Below are positions 16,885-25,014 of a stretch of DNA of 64,000 nt, piece after piece. Made by a program: the position numbers and the translations under genes. The stretch comes from an uncultured Lentibacter sp. (lineage in GTDB: Bacteria; Pseudomonadota; Alphaproteobacteria; Rhodobacterales; Rhodobacteraceae): the NCBI GenBank assembly GCA_947497495.1, contig CANMGT010000001.1:186001-250000 (forward strand), given 5' to 3'. How positions within the stretch are numbered: position 1 is the stretch's first letter; each line of letters opens with the position of its first letter. The notes beneath the pieces are model-generated. The model worked only from the letters and a program-made list of their open reading frames with translations. It was not told where the DNA came from and did no database searches.

Positions 16885-18012
16885 ATGCACCAGCCCGTCA
16901 TCACCGCAACTGGCGTTTTCACGCCAGCCGAGACGATCACAAACGCAGAGCTGGTCGAGGCCTTCAACGCCTATGCTGAAAAATACAACGCCAAGCACGC
17001 CGCAGCGATCGCCGCGGGTGAAGTCGTAGCGAAAGACCCCTCCTCTGAAGACTTCATCTTCAAAGCCTCAGGCATCGAGCAGCGCTATGTGCTAGACAAA
17101 TCAGGCGTGCTCAACCCCGACATCATGCACCCGCTGTTTCGCAAACGCGCTGACGACGAGCCAGGAGTAATGGCCGAAATGGCGCTGGATGCTTGCACCA
17201 AAGCCCTCAAAGAAGCCGGCGTTGACGCCTCCGAGGTTGACCTGGTGATCTGCGCCGCTTCCAACCTCGAGCGCGCCTATCCGGCCATTGGCGTTGAAAT
17301 CCAGAGCCTCCTGGGCGCAGGTGGCTTCGCATTTGACATGAACGTCGCCTGCTCTTCGGCCACATTTGGCATTCAGGCCGCCTCCGACATGATCCGCGCT
17401 GGCTCGGCCCGCAAAGCCCTTGTCGTAAACCCCGAAATTTGTTCGGCCCACCTTGAGTGGCGCGACCGCGACTGTCACTTTATCTTTGGCGACGTCTGCA
17501 CAGCCACGCTCATCGAGCGCGAAAGCGACGCCAAAAATCCGCTCTTTAAAATCCGCTCGACACGCTGCGCGACAGAGTTTTCCAACAACATCCGCAACAA
17601 CAACGGCTTTCTGCGCCGCACCTACACCGAAGACCAGGATTTGCCCGACGAGCGCGACATGCAGTTCATGCAGAATGGCCGCAAAGTCTTCAAAGAAGTG
17701 GTGCCAATGGTCTCGGCCCACATCCTTGCGCACATGGACGACGAAGGCATAGCACCCGACGGCCTCAAGCGTATGTGGCTCCACCAAGCCAACAAATCCA
17801 TGAACGATTTTGTCGGCCGCAAAGTCCTCGGGCGCGTGCCAGAATCAGATGAGCAGCCAAACATCCTGCAAGACTACGCCAACACCTCTTCCGCGGGCTC
17901 GATCATCTCGTTTTCCCAAAACTCCGACGGGTTCAGCAAAGGCGAGATCGGCGTGATCTGCTCCTTTGGCGCAGGCTACTCAGTAGGTTCTGTCATCCTC
18001 GAACGCCTTTAG
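16885..18012 (+). CDS. Beta-ketoacyl-ACP synthase III-like protein
   Basis: 375-residue thiolase-fold condensing enzyme. The catalytic triad is intact: Cys156 (NVACSSATFG), His300 (MWLHQANKSM) and Asn333 (YANTSSAGS). At 375 residues it is longer than housekeeping FabH (about 320), because of an N-terminal insertion (residues 25-60, EAFNAYAEKYNAKHAAAIAA) and another around 240-265. It may therefore be a second, specialised priming synthase rather than FabH itself. No other fatty-acid genes are near. It has its own upstream gap of 62 bp. Confidence 0.9.
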   Translation: MHQPVITATGVFTPAETITNAELVEAFNAYAEKYNAKHAAAIAAGEVVAKDPSSEDFIFKASGIEQRYVLDKSGVLNPDIMHPLFRKRADDEPGVMAEMALDACTKALKEAGVDASEVDLVICAASNLERAYPAIGVEIQSLLGAGGFAFDMNVACSSATFGIQAASDMIRAGSARKALVVNPEICSAHLEWRDRDCHFIFGDVCTATLIERESDAKNPLFKIRSTRCATEFSNNIRNNNGFLRRTYTEDQDLPDERDMQFMQNGRKVFKEVVPMVSAHILAHMDDEGIAPDGLKRMWLHQANKSMNDFVGRKVLGRVPESDEQPNILQDYANTSSAGSIISFSQNSDGFSKGEIGVICSFGAGYSVGSVILERL

Positions 18013-18017
18013 GCTTT

Positions 18018-18093
18018 TTCTTGAGAGAAATACTCCGGGGGGTGCGGGGGGCTGGCCCCCCGCGGGTCGGATTGCGCGCAGCGCAATTCGAAC
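18018..18093 (-). repeat. REP-like two-hairpin element (inverted copy)
   Basis: Read on the minus strand it has the same order as 63434-63517: GTTCGAATT, hairpin ATTGCGC-tgc-GCGCAAT (18071-18087), TCCGACCC, a G/C hairpin (GGGGGGCCAGCCCCCC-like, 18045-18062), then CCCCGGAGTATTT and an A/G-rich tail. It sits between two convergent genes. Confidence 0.65.
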
Positions 18094-18480
18094 TCAGTCA
18101 GGGCAAGTACTTCCACTCCCCGAAGCATACTCCCACGCAATTGCACAGCCCTTGGCATCAAAGGCAAAAATAGCGGCGTTCTCATCCTCTGTTGAAAAAG
18201 GCAGCGCTGGCTCCACAGCCACCCGCAGCCAACTGTGCACATTGTCAGGCGCAACGCACCAATGAAACGCAGGCTCGTCGCGCAGATCCCAGTTTCGCGC
18301 TTCGGCCACATGGCGAACGTCTTCGACTTCCAAACAGGCCCGCTCTGGCAAATCAGCCGTGAACTCACCCCGCGCCTTACTGTGCGCATCACTCGCGTTC
18401 ATCTCCCAGATGCTAAACACGCGGGTGCAGCCCACATAGCCCAAGCCAATGATCACAGCCAGCAAAACAAGCCTAAACAT
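18094..18480 (-). CDS. Hypothetical exported protein
   Basis: 128-residue protein with a hydrophobic N-terminus (residues 1-17, FRLVLLAVIIGLGYVGC) that could be a signal anchor or, with Cys17, a lipoprotein signal. The rest is polar with four further cysteines and no recognised domain. It overlaps the tdk stop by 8 bp on the same strand, suggesting co-transcription with tdk. Function unknown. Confidence 0.6.
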   Translation of the reverse strand: MFRLVLLAVIIGLGYVGCTRVFSIWEMNASDAHSKARGEFTADLPERACLEVEDVRHVAEARNWDLRDEPAFHWCVAPDNVHSWLRVAVEPALPFSTEDENAAIFAFDAKGCAIAWEYASGSGSTCPD

Positions 18481-19054
18481 CGCCCACAGCTTCGCGCCAG
18501 TGACGGCGGCACAGACTCACATAAGTCTCGTTGCCCCCCACCAGTATCTGCGCACCGTCCATCAGTGGTTTCCCGTCTGGCCCGTTGCGCACAACCATCG
18601 TCGCCTTGCGCCCGCAGTGGCAAATCGTGCGCACTTCGCGCATCTCGTCAGCCCAGGCCAGAAGCGCCGCAGAACTCGGGAAGAGCTCGCCGCGAAAATC
18701 AACCCGCAGGCCATAGCACATCACAGGCACGCCCAAGTCGTCGACGACTCGCGCCAGCTGCCAGACTTGCTCTTTTTCCATAAAGTGCGCTTCGTCGATG
18801 AAAACACAAGCCACAGGCCCTTGCGCCAGTCTCGTTTCTATCTTGGCGTAGAGGTCGTCCCCATGCTGGAACACATCCGCATCCGCGCCAATCCCGATCC
18901 GGCTGGCGATGCGCCCTGTTCCGGCACGGTCATCAAACGCCGCGACCAGCAAATAAGGCACCATACCGCGCTCACGGTAGTTATGAGCCGCCTGAAGCAG
19001 CACCGCCGACTTGCCGGCATTCATCGTAGAATAATTGAAGTATAACTTGGCCAT
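18473..19054 (-). CDS. tdk: Thymidine kinase
   Basis: 193-residue type II thymidine kinase, which phosphorylates thymidine for salvage. The P-loop is STMNAGKSAVLL (residues 9-20), the Walker B and catalytic Glu lie in ACVFIDEAHF, the lasso loop has GLRVDFRGELF, and the zinc cysteines are in ICHCGRKA and SLCRRHW. It complements the cdd-deoA-deoB-upp salvage operon located 18 kb away. Confidence 0.95.
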   Translation of the reverse strand: MAKLYFNYSTMNAGKSAVLLQAAHNYRERGMVPYLLVAAFDDRAGTGRIASRIGIGADADVFQHGDDLYAKIETRLAQGPVACVFIDEAHFMEKEQVWQLARVVDDLGVPVMCYGLRVDFRGELFPSSAALLAWADEMREVRTICHCGRKATMVVRNGPDGKPLMDGAQILVGGNETYVSLCRRHWREAVGDV

Positions 19055-19419
19055 AACGTCCGTTTTAGCCCTTCACCCCGTCACTTCAAGCCAAAACCAG
19101 AACGACCCGCCCCTGCCAGGGCGGATCATGTCCAGATCAGACTTAAAAGTCGGGGGGCCACTGACTCAAACGTACAGGACAGGCCACTGGGGATGGAGCT
19201 TGCACTCGTCCGTAACCCCCCTAGTACCTCAGCGATCAAACCCTAAGGCACTTCTCGTTGGCGACACAAAATTTGCCAACCACTCTTTACACCCGAAAAC
19301 CTCAGGTTAATTCATCAATGACATTTCCCATCAAACCCTTTAATGGGAAAAAGAATAGCCATTTCCCCATGTGAAACCGTCAGCAATTGAACGGGGGGAT
19401 AACCGAGGAAGTTTAAGTC
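19055..19419. other. 365-bp gap with hairpins, no clear gene
   Basis: No convincing protein or known RNA family is visible. Features seen are a direct repeat GGCCACTG (19156-19163 and 19182-19189), the stem GTTGGC/GCCAAC (19257-19280), and a perfect 8-bp stem TTTCCCAT/ATGGGAAA (19324-19350) in an AT-rich stretch before the next gene. A short open frame crosses the region but has no family-like sequence and no clear ribosome site. The region could hold a structured RNA; this is speculation. Confidence 0.5.
19324..19350. promoter_or_regulatory. Inverted repeat upstream of the CII-like gene
   Basis: TTTCCCAT (19324-19331) and ATGGGAAA (19343-19350) are perfect reverse complements with an 11-base spacer. 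They lie about 70-96 bp before the start of the downstream gene, within AT-rich sequence. This could be an operator, perhaps autoregulatory, or a weak terminator hairpin. Confidence 0.4.
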
Positions 19420-19878
19420 ATGACAGGCGTTGGTAGTTACCTCAAAAAGCACACCGAAGCATTGGTGAAAGACGTCGGAATCGAGCCCGCATGTGTGCTC
19501 ACCGGCAAATCAAAAGCGACGCTTGGGCGCTACTACTCCGACAATGAAGAGCATGCCGACAGGTTCATGCCAATCGACGCGGTTGCCGCCCTTGAGGAAG
19601 CCTCCAGCTACCCGCACGTCACCTCTGCGCTCGCCGATCTGAAGGGCATCACCCTGTCCTACGATGACCGCCGCAAAAACGACGACAACAAAGGCGGCGT
19701 CAACGCAGACGTTATTGCGCTAAGCCAGCGTTTTGCGATGCTCATGGCCGAATACCAGCAATCCATCGAAGATGGCATCATTACAGTCAACGAAGCCAAG
19801 CGTTTGCTGCGCGAAACAACCATGCTGCAGCAAGTTCTGATCGACATGAAAATGCATTTGGAAGACGAATCTGTCTAA
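19420..19878 (+). CDS. Small phage-CII-like regulatory protein
   Basis: 152-residue cytoplasmic protein. The first 75 residues (ACVLTGKSKATLGRYYSDNEE, then FMPIDAVAALEEASSYPHVT) resemble the layout of phage regulatory CII/CP76 proteins, where a helix-turn-helix-like part is followed by a line on development-state decisions. The C-terminal half (residues 92-150) is a helix-rich stretch that may form a coiled coil. GAGGAAG lies 9 bp before the ATG. No phage genes are nearby, so it may be a domesticated regulator. The family call is tentative. Confidence 0.55.
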   Translation: MTGVGSYLKKHTEALVKDVGIEPACVLTGKSKATLGRYYSDNEEHADRFMPIDAVAALEEASSYPHVTSALADLKGITLSYDDRRKNDDNKGGVNADVIALSQRFAMLMAEYQQSIEDGIITVNEAKRLLRETTMLQQVLIDMKMHLEDESV

Positions 19879-19889
19879 TCGCCAAGCGC

Positions 19890-20399
19890 TTATAGCGTTT
19901 TGACGCCCGCATAGGCCCGCAGGCAATAGACAAGCGGCTTCGCATCCCGCATCACTTGCACCTCGGTCACCGCGCCAAACAACACATGGTGCGTGCCAAC
20001 GAGGCTTTGCTCGCTCAGGCGGCACTCAAAGCTGGCAACAGCGTCGCTCAAGCGTGGCAGCCCAGCCGTCGTCTGCCCCCAGTCGCCCGCTGAAAAGCGG
20101 TCTTCTTCGGCGGCAACACGGCCCGCAAAGCGCTCGGCCAGAGGCCTGTGCGCCTCACCCAGCATGTTCACGCAAAACACGCCGTTGGCACGAATAACAT
20201 CTGCCGTTGTGCTTTCGTGATGAAGGCAGATCAGCAACCGCGGCTGATCAACATCCGCAGACACGCTGGAAAACGCAGACACAGTCACGCCCGCGCGCCC
20301 GGCTGGCCCGTCGGTTGTGACAAGATAAACAGTGTTGGCTGCATGGCTCATGGCTTCCAAAAAGCCGTCGCGCAACGCGATCTTTGCCTCTGTCGTCAT
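19890..20399 (-). CDS. Flavin reductase family protein
   Basis: 169-residue FMN-binding split-barrel protein of the flavin reductase domain family (HpaC/RutF/DIM6 type). It would use NAD(P)H to supply reduced flavin to a partner monooxygenase. Stretches seen are GVTVSAFSSVSADVDQPRLLICL, FCVNMLGEAHRPLAERF, a substrate-loop region, and HHVLFGAVTEV. ATG at 20399 has AAGGA 8 bp upstream; 20408 is an alternative. No monooxygenase gene is adjacent, so the partner is unknown. Confidence 0.88.
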   Translation of the reverse strand: MTTEAKIALRDGFLEAMSHAANTVYLVTTDGPAGRAGVTVSAFSSVSADVDQPRLLICLHHESTTADVIRANGVFCVNMLGEAHRPLAERFAGRVAAEEDRFSAGDWGQTTAGLPRLSDAVASFECRLSEQSLVGTHHVLFGAVTEVQVMRDAKPLVYCLRAYAGVKTL

Positions 20400-20494
20400 G
20401 TTCCGCATCCTTCACTTCTGCCGTTCACCCCCAGCCCCTGTAGGGACCGAAGGCCTGTTCGCGTCCGGGTCTTATACGGCTGTTGTGGCAAAAG

Positions 20495-22738
20495 TCAGGC
20501 AAAATCAACATACTTGCTGAACGGCATCTCGAGCAATCGCACCCCTGTTGCCGCATAGATAGCCGCCGCCAAAGCAGGCGCTGCGGGCGGCACGGGCGGC
20601 TCGCCGATGCCAAGCACCTTGTCGCCATTCTCCAAACCGCGCACGACGATCTCGGGGCATTGTGCCAGTCGCATCCCCTCAAAGCTGTCGAAGTTCTCCT
20701 GCTCTGCGACGCCACCCACATAGGTGATCTCGCAGTTCATCGCATGGCCAAGACCAAAGACAACACCGCCCTGCACCTGGTTTTCAAAGTTCACAGGGTC
20801 AACAACGCGGCCCACATCAGCGGCGACATAAACCTTGTCGATCCTGATGCCATCCTCGGTGTTTGTCACCTCGACAACCTCCGCACAGGGCACACCGAAC
20901 GAGCGCGTAAACGCCACGCCACGGCCGCGCCCCTCGCCCATGCTGCTGCCGCTCCAGCCCGACATCTCGCCAACAGCTTCCAACACCTTGCGCGCGACAG
21001 GGTCGCTACACAGGCGCAGCCGCTCTTCCAGCGGGTCAGCCCCCGCCTTCTCAATCAGTTCCTCAAGCCCCGCATTGTAGAAAAACCCGTTGGAAGACGC
21101 CCCGACAGAGCGCCACGAGCTGATCGGTGCCAGTTGCCCGGCGCGATAGCCAGTCACCCGCAGGTTGGGCACAGCAAAGGGCTGCTCCCATGCGCCCGCC
21201 ACGATCTGGCTGTCAGGCCCGGGCATGCTCAGCCCTTGGCGGCCCATCTGCGACACCGTGACAGAAGGCATCGCAATGCCCAGATCATAGCTTTCAACGC
21301 GCCCGTTCTTCACAGTGCCCCGCGCGCGCGCCAAGGCGATCTGACGGGTGTAATCATGCGTCATGTCCTGCTCGCGCTTATACGTCAGCTTCACGGGGGT
21401 GCCACGCATTTGCATCGCAATTTCAGTCGCTTGGCGCACAACATCATCTTCCAGACGGTGGCCAAAGCTGCCGCCCATCATCAGCACATGCACAGTGACT
21501 TTATCAGCCGTGATACCGGTGATCTTCTCGATGTTGGCTTGCACAAACCGTGGGATCTGCGTGCCAGTCCAGACTTCGACTGCGTCCTCGTCAACCCGCA
21601 CAATCGCGTTGATCGGCTCCAGTGGCGCGTGCGCAAGATAGGGCGCGCGGAACTCGGCTTCATGCACATCCGCGCCCGCCATCGCCGCCTCGACATCGCC
21701 ATCGTCACGCTGTCGGCTGTCTTGCTGGTCTGCGTTAAACGCAGCGCTCAAAGCCCCCCAGTGATCGTCCATCGTGGCGGGCATGCGCGCCTCGCTCCAA
21801 ACCGCCTCGACAGCCTCCGCCGCCTGAAACGCGCGCCACGTGTTGTCCGCCACAACGCCCACACCGCCCGTGATCGGCACAACGGCCTTCACACCGCGCA
21901 TCGCCTCGGCGGCGCTTGCGTCAAAGCTTTCGATACCGCCGCCCTGCGCAGGGTTGAGCAGCACAGTCGCATGCACCATGCCCTCGACCGCCGCGTCAAT
22001 GCCGTAGCCCTGCGTGCCAGTACTCTTGGCGACAATGTCGATCCGTTGCATCGGTTTGCCAATATAGCGCCACTGCTCAGGGCTTCGCAAAGCCACGTCT
22101 CGCACAGGCTCAAGCTTGGCGACAGCCTCGGCCAGCTCGGTATAAGCGACTTCCGATCCGTCGGGGGCAATCACCTTGCCGTTTTCTGTGCGCAAACGGT
22201 CAACCGACACGTTCAAACGCTCGGAAGCCGCCAACTTCAACGTCTCCCGCGCCGAAGCCCCCGCTGCGCGCAACTTGTCAAACCCGTCCGCCACAGAGCT
22301 GCTGCCACCGGTAATTTGAAGCCCGATGAACTTCATAACAGCGCCCAGAACATGCTCGGTTCCGTTCTGCACGGCCCCCGCTGCGGGCACGCTAAACTCA
22401 GCCGCCTCCGCCGCCAGAGCCCCGTTCCAATAGGCTTTGTCCGGCGGGCCCGGATCAACCTTGATTGCACTGAGATCAATATCTAGCTCTTCCGCAATCA
22501 ACGCTGCTTGCACATGGTAAACACCCTGCCCCTTGTCAGCCCGCGGGGTGATCAGCGTCACGCCCTGCGCGTCAATCTTCACATAGGGCGTCAACGCCGC
22601 CTCGCCCTCGGCCAACCCGCCCAAAAGCGGGTTCGCATAGGGTGTCTTGTAGCGCCAAACCCCAAAGGCCACACCGCCGGCAATCGCAGCCGAGCCGATC
22701 AGAAAGCTTCTGCGCGCAATCGTTTTCACCTTACCCAT
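20495..22738 (-). CDS. Xanthine-dehydrogenase-family molybdopterin-binding subunit (IorB-like)
   Basis: 747-residue catalytic subunit of a two-subunit molybdenum hydroxylase, most like isoquinoline 1-oxidoreductase beta. The N-terminus has a twin-arginine signal (ARRSFLIGSAAIAGG), so it is likely exported folded to the periplasm. Molybdopterin regions include MMGGSFGHRLEDDVVRQATEI and GGVVFGLGHAMN, and the C-terminal GIGEPPVPPAAPALAAA carries the catalytic Glu. It follows the iron-sulfur subunit gene by 3 bp. Substrate unknown; the family acts on aldehydes and N-heterocycles. Confidence 0.93.
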   Translation of the reverse strand: MGKVKTIARRSFLIGSAAIAGGVAFGVWRYKTPYANPLLGGLAEGEAALTPYVKIDAQGVTLITPRADKGQGVYHVQAALIAEELDIDLSAIKVDPGPPDKAYWNGALAAEAAEFSVPAAGAVQNGTEHVLGAVMKFIGLQITGGSSSVADGFDKLRAAGASARETLKLAASERLNVSVDRLRTENGKVIAPDGSEVAYTELAEAVAKLEPVRDVALRSPEQWRYIGKPMQRIDIVAKSTGTQGYGIDAAVEGMVHATVLLNPAQGGGIESFDASAAEAMRGVKAVVPITGGVGVVADNTWRAFQAAEAVEAVWSEARMPATMDDHWGALSAAFNADQQDSRQRDDGDVEAAMAGADVHEAEFRAPYLAHAPLEPINAIVRVDEDAVEVWTGTQIPRFVQANIEKITGITADKVTVHVLMMGGSFGHRLEDDVVRQATEIAMQMRGTPVKLTYKREQDMTHDYTRQIALARARGTVKNGRVESYDLGIAMPSVTVSQMGRQGLSMPGPDSQIVAGAWEQPFAVPNLRVTGYRAGQLAPISSWRSVGASSNGFFYNAGLEELIEKAGADPLEERLRLCSDPVARKVLEAVGEMSGWSGSSMGEGRGRGVAFTRSFGVPCAEVVEVTNTEDGIRIDKVYVAADVGRVVDPVNFENQVQGGVVFGLGHAMNCEITYVGGVAEQENFDSFEGMRLAQCPEIVVRGLENGDKVLGIGEPPVPPAAPALAAAIYAATGVRLLEMPFSKYVDFA

Positions 22739-22741
22739 AGC

Positions 22742-23197
22742 TTAGCCCTCCATCGCTTTGGCGGCGGCTTTCACCGCAGCTTTGATGCGCGGGTAGGTTC
22801 CGCAGCGGCACAGGTTGCCGTTCATCGCGTCATAAATTTCCTCATCTGTCGGGCTTGCATTCTGCGACAGCAAAGCCGCCGCCTGCATCATTTGCCCCGA
22901 CTGGCAGTAGCCGCATTGCGCCACCTGTTCAGCCGCCCAGGCGGCCTGAACGGCGTGCATCGCATCCGGCGTGCCAAGGCCTTCAATGGTCACAACGTCA
23001 CCATCCACATCCTCCGCCGCAACCTGACACGAGCGCACCGCCTCGCCGTTAATATGCACCGTGCAGGCCCCGCAAGCCGCAATCCCGCAACCATACTTCA
23101 CACCCGTGATGCCAAGCTCGTCACGCAACACCCAAAGCAGCGGCATATCGCCCTCGACATCCACCTCATGTCTCGTTCCGTTCACCGTCAACTGCAT
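22742..23197 (-). CDS. (2Fe-2S) subunit of IorAB-type oxidoreductase
   Basis: 151-residue electron-transfer subunit with two [2Fe-2S] clusters. The plant-type cluster is held by Cys37, Cys42, Cys45 and Cys57 ([13 protein letters not shown]). The second cluster is held by Cys95, Cys98, Cys130 and Cys132 ([15 protein letters not shown]). AAAGGAGAG precedes the ATG. It has no Tat signal of its own and would travel with the large subunit. A cytochrome partner gene is not seen nearby. Confidence 0.95.
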   Translation of the reverse strand: MQLTVNGTRHEVDVEGDMPLLWVLRDELGITGVKYGCGIAACGACTVHINGEAVRSCQVAAEDVDGDVVTIEGLGTPDAMHAVQAAWAAEQVAQCGYCQSGQMMQAAALLSQNASPTDEEIYDAMNGNLCRCGTYPRIKAAVKAAAKAMEG

Positions 23198-23304
23198 TGC
23201 TCTCTCCTTTGCGCGCTTGGGCCCAATCTAAGGGCACTCGCCTCAATTGAAAGCGCAAGACACCAAGATAGGCTCAAGCCTACCGTAACGTAACAACCGC
23301 TCGC

Positions 23305-23345
23305 TTGGCTTTTTCTTGATCAAAATACTCAAATCCGACCCGCGC
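23305..23345. repeat. Partial REP-like fragment
   Basis: GGCTTTTTCTTGATCAAAATACTC matches in pattern the tail of the element at 18018-18036, but is followed directly by AAATCCGACCCGCGC, the head module in the other orientation. The G/C hairpin between them is missing, so this looks like a deleted or rearranged copy. Confidence 0.5.
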
Positions 23346-23352
23346 AAAAGCC

Positions 23353-24609
23353 TCAGCCTGCGAGCTCTTTCATCACCGCCAGAAACTGCGCAACTTCCTG
23401 CACCGAGTTGTAGTGGCACATCGACACGCGCACACACCCGTCCAGCCCCAGGGGGTCAAGGATATTGCCCGAGTAATGATCGGCTTTGCGCAGATGGGTG
23501 CGAATGCCCTGTTTGTTCAGCGCCTCGACAACATCAACCGAAGCAACGCCCGCTACCGTAAGCGAAACAAGCCCCTCACGCGCCGCATTGTCCGGCCCGC
23601 CAAGGATCATAACCCGCTCCATGTCGCGCAGCCCCGCAAGGTTGCCAACCCCGTCGATCATGGCATCTGTCAGCGCCTTCTCCTGATCGTGGATCGCCTC
23701 GCCCGCAGCCACGATCCGCTCACGTCTGTCCGTCTTGCCTGACATCTCGCCGCCAAGCCACTCAAGGTAAGCGCAGACATCCGACAGCGTCGCATAGGCT
23801 CCCGTGTCGCGCGTGCCCATCTCCCAGTTCAGCTCCGGCCCGCCGTCAAGCGCGTTATGCGCAACGCCCTCTAGCTTGTCCGAAAGCCACGCCAAGCCAT
23901 AGCCATGCCGCGAGAACATCTTGTAAGGGCTAATGACATAGCCATCGACATCATAAGCCGCCAAATCAATCGCGCCGTGGGCTGCATGCTGGATGCCATC
24001 AACCACGATCAGACAGTCAGGCGCTTTGGCTCTGATCGCTTTGGAAACAGTGGCCACATCAACGCCCATCCCCGTGACGGGCGAGGTGTGCACAATCGTC
24101 GCAACAACGGTGTTCGCCGTCACGGCGTCGGCGTAAGCCTGCGCTTCAATCGTGCCTGTCGCATCGTCATGGGCGATAACAACATGCGTCAGCTTCGCCT
24201 CCTCCGCCCAGCGCGCCGCCGCCGAGCGGCTGGCAGGGTGCTCCAGCGTCGAGCTGAGCACAACCCCCTGCCCGCGCCGCGAAAGGCAGGCGTTCATGAT
24301 CAGACGGAACAGCAGCTCGGTGCCGCTTTCCCCCACAAAGAATTGCCCGGAAGGCGCGTTCATCATCAGCGCCATATCGGCCTTGGCTTTATTGATAATA
24401 TCAACAAGCGCCTGACTGGCCCCGTTGGCGCGCCCCTGATTGTCGGGAATGGCGGCAAACTTCGCAGAGGTCTGAACCGCAGAGTTCAGCGTCAAAGCGC
24501 CGCCCGCGTTCTCGAAGAACACCCGCTCGCCCTCGAACGGACAACTCTCGATATGCGCAAACCGCGCCCGCACTTCGCCCATCATCACATCAGAAAACGC
24601 ATTCGCCAT
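23353..24609 (-). CDS. Class V aminotransferase / cysteine desulfurase-like protein
   Basis: 418-residue PLP enzyme of aminotransferase class V, CsdA/SelSLy-like. The cofactor Lys is Lys230 in YVISPYKMFSRHG, with Asp204 and His208 in VVDGIQHAAHG. The usual catalytic-Cys loop of true cysteine desulfurases is not evident, so the substrate is open. It is encoded after AAGGAGG. The gene is 155 bp upstream of iorAB on the same strand, which could hint at sulfur supply to the molybdenum cofactor (inference only). Confidence 0.88.
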   Translation of the reverse strand: MANAFSDVMMGEVRARFAHIESCPFEGERVFFENAGGALTLNSAVQTSAKFAAIPDNQGRANGASQALVDIINKAKADMALMMNAPSGQFFVGESGTELLFRLIMNACLSRRGQGVVLSSTLEHPASRSAAARWAEEAKLTHVVIAHDDATGTIEAQAYADAVTANTVVATIVHTSPVTGMGVDVATVSKAIRAKAPDCLIVVDGIQHAAHGAIDLAAYDVDGYVISPYKMFSRHGYGLAWLSDKLEGVAHNALDGGPELNWEMGTRDTGAYATLSDVCAYLEWLGGEMSGKTDRRERIVAAGEAIHDQEKALTDAMIDGVGNLAGLRDMERVMILGGPDNAAREGLVSLTVAGVASVDVVEALNKQGIRTHLRKADHYSGNILDPLGLDGCVRVSMCHYNSVQEVAQFLAVMKELAG

Positions 24610-24723
24610 ATCAGCCTCCTTAGGTTCGCCCCATCAAAAGCTGAAAGCTATACAAATGAAAAGCCCGAACCACTTTCGCACTTCATTGAAAGCCTGATAC
24701 GAAGCCAGTAGTCAGAAGTCATA

Positions 24724-24963
24724 ATGAAGACTTACGGGGGAATGATGCGAGATACTCTTCGAGCCAAAGCTATCTCTATTTGCAACGCGAAGATCGCTCA
24801 GAAAGGCGAGACAGTCGGCCTGTCTTTCTATGCATTTTTTGCAAACAAGAATGATACGCCAGACTTGCTCATGGAAGCCGCCGAATGGTGGATCAAAACC
24901 CATAAGCTTGACCACTTCGAAAAGGCAGCGAAAATCCGCGACATGCTCGCAGCGGGCAAGTAA
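24724..24963 (+). CDS. Small conserved protein, DUF6500-like
   Basis: 79-residue cytoplasmic protein with the stretch LSFYAFFANKNDTPDLLMEAAEWW, then HKLDHFEKAAKIR, which I associate with DUF6500; the family number is from memory. In-frame ATGs at 24742 and 24745, the latter after GGGGGAATG, are plausible alternative starts. Function unknown. A strong terminator follows directly. Confidence 0.75.
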   Translation: MKTYGGMMRDTLRAKAISICNAKIAQKGETVGLSFYAFFANKNDTPDLLMEAAEWWIKTHKLDHFEKAAKIRDMLAAGK

Positions 24964-24996
24964 AAGCCCCCCGCGTTTCCGCGAGGGGCTTTTTTG
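24962..24996. terminator. Rho-independent terminator (both directions)
   Basis: AAAAGCCCC-CCGCG-ttt-CGCG-AGGGGC with six T's after it on the plus strand, and an A-run giving four T's on the minus strand. It lies between the ends of the DUF6500-like gene and the convergent glyA and can serve both. Confidence 0.9.
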
Positions 24997-25014
24997 TTAG
25001 CTTGTGCCTAAGGC

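Noticed and set aside
19035..19310. 91-codon open frame in the tdk/CII-like gap
   Set aside because: No family-like sequence, starts inside tdk, and has no convincing ribosome site.
20483..22486. 667-codon plus-strand open frame opposite iorB
   Set aside because: It is the mirror of a real high-G+C gene: rich in His, Arg and Ala, with no domain or ribosome site, while the minus strand encodes a clear molybdopterin enzyme.
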